Source: Malus domestica | Taxonomy: Eukaryota > Streptophyta > Magnoliopsida > Rosales > Rosaceae | Length of the DNA: 64,000 nucleotides | Direction of reading: 5' to 3' | Assembly: GCF_042453785.1 (NCBI RefSeq) | Contig: NC_091670.1 | Coordinates: 39,691,501 to 39,755,500, forward strand | Part shown: one piece after another, positions 59,131 through 64,000 of the stretch | How positions within the stretch are numbered: the first letter of the stretch is position 1 | Layout of the letters: each line of letters begins with the position of its first letter | Position numbers and translations under genes: made by a program | The notes under the pieces: generated by a model | Told to the model about the DNA's origin: nothing | The model's input: the letters and a program-made list of their open reading frames with translations, nothing else | Databases searched by the model: none

Positions 59131-60607
59131 CTCCATCAGGTATGCCTGCATTTGCAGCAATAACATTTTCTTCCAATATTTCATTCATATGAATTTCTTA
59201 GTGTTTTTATTTTATTTTTAAATAAAGCAAATAAAGAGATGTTGTAGCTGCAACAGGCAGGCTTTAACCTGCCAACTGCCAAGCGCAATGGTGATAATAA
59301 ATCATAAAGCAAATTACCAAAAAAATAAATAAATAAATCGTAAAGCAATTCGGAAATCTGAGTCTCAAATGATTCATTAAAAGCATTTGCAGTCAACCAC
59401 CACATGCAACAAGTCCCATCTATATGACTCTTGTTCATCAACTTTTCTGCACATTTAGCTAAACCTTCCTCTATGCATGCATTGCATCTAGCTTTCAATT
59501 CATGTACTGTCTTTTTCTTATGTTAAGGAGATTAAATTTATAGATTAAATTTTGTAAGCTAAATAAAAATTGATAAGTGAATTATTACTTAAACATTGAT
59601 AAACGTATTTATTTTTTATTGATGACACATTATTTAATTTATAAATTTAATTTCCCTCGCATTACTTTTTTGCTTTTCCTCTTTTCCTTAAAGACCTTGA
59701 ATTAACTACAAACCATCATTTTGACATAATTTTCACACGACTGGTGTTATATGGAGAACATTTATTGATCACATTACTAATCATCTATTTAGTATGAGTT
59801 CGTATGAATGAATCGAACTAAGCTTTGTTTATTAAATCGGTCTTCAATGACGTGGTCAGTAAATACGTATGATATAAATAACTGATCAAATACCGATCAT
59901 TTGTCTAGTACAAGTCCAGCGTAAATGAATCAAACTCACTTCTGTTTATTAAATCTGTCTAAACAGCGTGTTTAGTAATTATGGTATAGATAATTGATCA
60001 CATTGACCACATAACCAGTCCGAGTCCTGCATACTTGTACACACGAGTTGAATATATCATCTTTGTTATTTAGGTCTGTCTTCAACATGTTAGTAAATCT
60101 GGTAACGAATCACATACGTCAGTCTTTCTAAGGCAAGTCCTACGTACAATTCAAACACTTTTGTGTTTATTAGATTTGTTTTTGACAACGTGCCTAGTAA
60201 ATATGGTATAAATAACATTAATTTTGGATTATTAAATGAGAGCAAACGATAAAGGCATAAAATACCAAAAAGAAAAGCACAAAACATTTAACTCAATAAC
60301 TCTAGATGATTTTAAGTTCAAACACAACCACCTAAATAACTCATGGAATTGAACAAAAAGCTATATATGTTTACGACCCAAATATTATCCTTTTATTCAC
60401 AACATAATATATATCTTTGTTCAATGACAAACAAAGATCATACATACCTGAACCACCAAGTACAATTAACCAATTTAGTACATAATTATAAACACTGAAA
60501 ATTAAGGGGACACTTTGAGATCCATATGGTAATCTCCCTTTGGTATACATAAGCAAATATATGATTAATTTGCATGCTTGTAGGGATATGCATGCCTTAA
60601 AAGTCTC
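59131..60607. other. Gene-free region downstream of the second Dof gene
   Basis: It contains a diverged relative of MITE family C at about 59525-59668. From 59750 to 60200 there is a degenerate direct repeat of about 115 bp (ggtcttcaatgacgtg..agtaaatatggtataaataa..gatcaca), which recurs about four times. The bases nearest 60608 are the Dof 3' UTR. Confidence 0.5.
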
Positions 60608-61474
60608 TTAATTAGGAGAGCCATATGATCCGGGCAGATCAGGCAACAGGTTTGGGTTCAGAGAAGTGCTGCCGCCACTGCTGCTGGTGGTGGTGATGGG
60701 GTTGTTGCCCATGGCCCACAAAGCGCTGTCAGAGGCTGCTACTGCAGAAGAAGAAGCATTCAAAGATGGTCTGTTGACGAAGCTTTGGGGGGGCCACTGA
60801 TCATTCTCAGATGGGTATGGACCAGCTTGATCCACCAGATTGTTGCTCCTACCGCCGCCCATCTGATAAAACTGCTGACGCTGCTGTGGCTGCGTCGCCA
60901 CCAAAGGAGCTGAGAGATTGAACCCCTGCAGCAGGCTCACGTTCGAGGCAGGATCATGACCACCCCCAACATTGAACGGCTGAGATTGATTCAGAGATTG
61001 AAGCCCTGCAAGAGATGACAAGTACCCATGAGAAGCACCAGGGTAGTACTGATGGTGAATAGCCAAACCACCGCTCGGGTTTTCCGTGGACATCCCAACG
61101 GAGCCGCCGCCAATTCCCAGAGTGTTCTGCATGTCCTGCTCTTTCTGTGGTGGCTGCGGCTGCTGAGGCTGCACGGTCCTAGCTGCAGACGCCGAGGAGG
61201 AACCCGCCTTGCCGCGCTTCCCCTTTCGGCAGCCGCCTCCGACGGGGACATTGCGGAGGGTCCCACCCTGAGTCCAGTACCTCCTACAAGCCTTGCAAAA
61301 GTACCGCGGCTGAGAGAGGCTGTAGTTGTTGTAGTAGCAGAACTTGGTGTTCATGGAGTGGCACCGCGGGCACCTGTGTGGCTGCTGGTTCTCCTGCTCC
61401 GCCGCCGCCTTCAACCGCTGATCCTGGTTCTGCTGCTCGTTTTGCTCACCCCCCTCCTGCTGCTGTTGCTGCAT
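60608..61474 (-). CDS. Dof zinc-finger transcription factor, second copy
   Basis: A 288-residue intact single-exon frame. The N-terminus is Gln/Glu-rich. The Dof domain begins [20 protein letters not shown], with zinc ligands Cys35, Cys38, Cys60 and Cys63, followed by [11 protein letters not shown]. The remainder is rich in Gln, Ser, Asn and Pro and ends LPGSYGSPN. The domain has [14 protein letters not shown], where the Dof gene at 42850 has [14 protein letters not shown], and the tails share nothing obvious. The two genes are therefore different Dof subfamilies and not a fresh tandem duplicate. A TATA box lies 73-80 bases upstream of the ATG. The subfamily is not assigned. Confidence 0.92.
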   Translation of the reverse strand: MQQQQQEGGEQNEQQNQDQRLKAAAEQENQQPHRCPRCHSMNTKFCYYNNYSLSQPRYFCKACRRYWTQGGTLRNVPVGGGCRKGKRGKAGSSSASAARTVQPQQPQPPQKEQDMQNTLGIGGGSVGMSTENPSGGLAIHHQYYPGASHGYLSSLAGLQSLNQSQPFNVGGGHDPASNVSLLQGFNLSAPLVATQPQQRQQFYQMGGGRSNNLVDQAGPYPSENDQWPPQSFVNRPSLNASSSAVAASDSALWAMGNNPITTTSSSGGSTSLNPNLLPDLPGSYGSPN

Positions 61475-61546
61475 GTTGCTTTCTCTCTTATGATGATCTG
61501 AAATCGTTTGATGGGTTGATGTGAGTCTTCAAGCGACATGCAGAGG

Positions 61547-61554
61547 TTTATAAA
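61547..61554 (-). promoter_or_regulatory. TATA box of the second Dof gene
   Basis: On the minus strand the sequence reads TTTATAAA, in CTCTTTATAAACC. The expected transcription start is near 61520, which would exclude the out-of-frame upstream ATG at 61540 from the mRNA. Confidence 0.55.
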
Positions 61555-61967
61555 GAGGAGGAAGAAATTGGATTGTTGTGAGGGTGTGCTCAACGTGTCC
61601 GACGCTAATCCTTCAGAATCTCTCGACACTCAAAACTGCCAAAACTAACGGCGATCGTTATCGTTATCGTTATCTTGCTCTCTCGCTGCATGCCGTGTGT
61701 GCCTTCCTCTTGTTTCCACCCACCCACCCTGGTTACAACCAAAACCATCGGCCATTCATTTCATCATTCACATTGAATTAATGAAAATTAAAGCCCAAGT
61801 GATATTTGAAATTTATGGAAAATATGGTCTTGAAATCGAGCGATATCCGCGAGGATTTATTTTTCTCCTTCTAAAAATGGTGTCAGAGAGTTTGAGACGA
61901 TGCGGTTTGACTTGCTTCTTTTTTCTAGAATTTTGGACGAGTGGCGGATATGCAGAAAACCAGAAAC

Positions 61968-62054
<87 letters not shown>

Positions 62055-63790
62055 TTTAGCAATCTATGGGAGCTGGAGATAATACCAGAAACGATTTTCG
62101 GTCACATAACAGCATCTATCTCATCAAAATACAGGAAACCCAATACAGAAAGATTCAACCTTCACCGGAAAACGGTCCAAAGACTCGGCCTTTCCGTGCC
62201 GATCTGCAAAAATTTTCAACCCGTTGAACAATATCACCATAACAAACCCAGAAAATTATGAGAAGAAAAAATGAGAGTTCAACTGTACTGGGTTTTTAGA
62301 TATATGGAGGTGTAGGGTAGGAGATGGACCACAGTAACAGGAGAATAAGATAGACCAGAGTCTGCAGAGGCTGCTGGTCTGGGAAGAACAGGGTGGCTGC
62401 TGGCTAGTGGCGGCCGTCGATAGGTTTTCGTCTGCTGTGTCAGACACTCAAACTTCAGCAACTACTATTTCTTCTCTCTCTCTCTCCTCTGCCTATCTAC
62501 TACAATCATACATACCCTCGAGTCTTCTATTCACAATTTTTCTTCTTATTTTAATTTTGTGTGTTTTTGTTGGGCGGATTTCTTCTCTTGTCTCTGACAT
62601 CTCACCAAGCTAATTGGATGCCAATTCTACTCAGAAAGACAATCATGTCCCCGTCACATTGAAAAAAATTTCGTTGATCAGAACATTTCCATGGTGACTT
62701 TTTCTTTCTCTCTCTTCTATTTTCTTGTAAACTACTCAAGTACTGGATTAGTTAAAGTCCATTGTCATTCTTCAACAAACTACTTTTGTCCAGTCGGTGT
62801 CAAACTTATGTTGACATTCCAAGAGGAAAATATATTTACTACTTGTGCATATTATCAAGCTATAGAATTATGAACTAGTTTAGCTAAGGGGAAAGTCATG
62901 GTCAAGTTATCATTTGTTGACATAGTTATGATACCAAATTGTTGTAGGTTTATGGTGATATGATCAGAATAATTTCATAAAATTTGGCTTAATTGGTATT
63001 ATTGAATTATATAACCTATGTTTTTAATAAGCAATAGTCTAGACTAAATTCATCTAAAATACGAGCATAAGAATTCGAATTTGAGTATAAAAGAAGGAGC
63101 ACACTGTTTTGCTCTAGTGCCAACTTGAATAAATTGAAGCTAAAAAATCTATTTCCCATTTAAGAATATAATTGTATGTGAATGGCAAAAAAATAAACAG
63201 TTTCCATATAAAACCTTCACATTTAAATCTTTCCAAAAAAAAAAAAGTCGGCACACGTCCAAGTATGTTCGAATCTCTCTTATCTCGTTTACCTAAAACC
63301 GTCACCGTTAAAAATGTTAACGTCAACGTACATTCGAATTTGTCATCTAGTTGATCAAAAAGTGTGTCAAAAAACCGAATCTCTCTTTTTATCGTTGATA
63401 AAAAAAATTGTGCAGAAAAATATAATACCACGTGGTGATTCGAAACCAGAGTAGATTTGACGCCACACGCGTTATTAAATAGGATGAAAAATTAATTATG
63501 TGTCAATGTGTAAGAGATTATACTAATAATGATTATTAATTTAGCACAACAAAAGTAAGATTTTATTGGGTTTTATATGTTAGGCCATCTCCTACACACC
63601 AAACAATTTGGACTCAAATATTATATGTGAGTTTAAATATAACATTTTCCTATCCAATGCATTCAGAAAGTTATAACATCTTATATAATTTTTTAGTTAA
63701 CTTGAAGCTTACATTTTGGTTTCAATCTATGTTTACAAAATTTTAGTCTAAGGTGCAGCCCACGTTTACAAGGAAAGTTATTATTTCAAA
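61555..63790. other. Upstream region of the second Dof gene
   Basis: It contains a GA microsatellite (61970-62053) and otherwise gene-free sequence. The arginine/glutamate-repeat frames crossing the microsatellite are artefacts. From about 63585 a ggccatctcc-type element may start, but I could not find its other end. Confidence 0.5.
61970..62053. repeat. (GA)42 microsatellite
   Basis: An almost pure GA tract of about 84 bases, the longest in the window, about 420 bases upstream of the second Dof TATA box. Confidence 0.95.
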
Positions 63791-64000
63791 TGTGACAGTC
63801 CGTCTCTAATTTTACGATTATATAGATTTTAAAAGTGTGATTTTACGAAAATACCCTAGAGGTGAAGTTTTTTTTGGCTTTCGTTGATCAACGTATAGTG
63901 AGACGTACGAAATTCTTTTAGCGTATTCATGAAGTACTCGACGATATAGGCGCATAAGCGCAAGCAACAGTGAATTTGAAGTTACGGTTAAAGTTCTACG
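63791..64000. mobile_element. Start of a long LTR, cut by window edge
   Basis: It begins TGTGACAGTCCGTCTC and follows the first 200 bases of the LTR at 32470 with moderate divergence; shared words include attttacg / attttata, gttgatcaacg and attcttttagcgta. It continues past the window. Confidence 0.7.

Noticed and set aside
42850..61474. The two Dof genes as a recent inverted tandem duplication
   Set aside because: Outside the Dof domain the proteins share nothing obvious, and the domains differ at several positions typical of different subfamilies.
61411..61540. Upstream open frame overlapping the second Dof start
   Set aside because: Its ATG at 61540 lies upstream of the start site predicted from the TATA box at 61547-61554, so it is probably not in the mRNA.
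61941..62261. Arg/Glu-repeat protein frames (also at 37014-37253 and 45320-45610)
   Set aside because: They are translations of GA/CT microsatellites and have no other support.

Overview
The window is nuclear DNA of a flowering plant: GT/AG introns, long AT-rich intergenic DNA, many transposons and plant-specific gene families. Cassandra elements, a tRNA-derived SINE with a GTGCACTGGGTACGAC end and dense small DNA elements suggest a woody eudicot, probably Rosaceae (apple or pear group). That placement is inference.

Six host genes can be supported. From left to right they are: (1) the first exon of an unidentified minus-strand gene that runs off the left edge (about 1.8-2.1 kb); (2) DEG15, the peroxisomal processing protease, 14 exons at 5340-10529; (3) a phytocystatin-like reading frame at 12614-15545, split by a solo LTR and a hAT element; (4) BAC1, a mitochondrial basic amino acid carrier, 8 exons at 16568-18710; (5) a small SPL3-type SBP-box factor on the minus strand (19759-21201) with a miR156 site in its 3' UTR; (6) two Dof zinc-finger factors, one on the plus strand (42850-44169) and one on the minus strand (60608-61474). 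From memory, Arabidopsis DEG15 and DOF1.4 are neighbours on chromosome 1, and SPL3 and BAC1 are neighbours on chromosome 2. This window would then hold the pre-duplication gene order, with genes lost reciprocally in Arabidopsis.

Most of the rest is transposon DNA, much of it delimited here by target-site duplications (TSDs). There are two non-autonomous LTR retrotransposons without gag-pol (28550-31909 and 56124-59107). Each carries a host-gene fragment: a carboxylesterase C-terminus in the first and a calnexin luminal segment in the second. There are solo LTRs at 13046-14586 and 32470-35860 (the latter with a 77-bp minisatellite), a third long LTR entering at 63791, two Cassandra copies, a TRIM-like element, SINE copies, PIF/Harbinger elements (one carrying only the Myb-like ORF1), hAT elements, Mutator-like foldback MITEs and several other small MITE families. 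Several insertions are nested.

The host genes share no single pathway: peroxisomal import maturation, mitochondrial arginine transport, phase-change control by miR156/SPL and Dof transcription. I found no sign of a bacterial-style gene cluster, a CRISPR array or a tRNA gene. The clearest novelty is the pair of gene-capturing LTR elements and the doubly interrupted cystatin.
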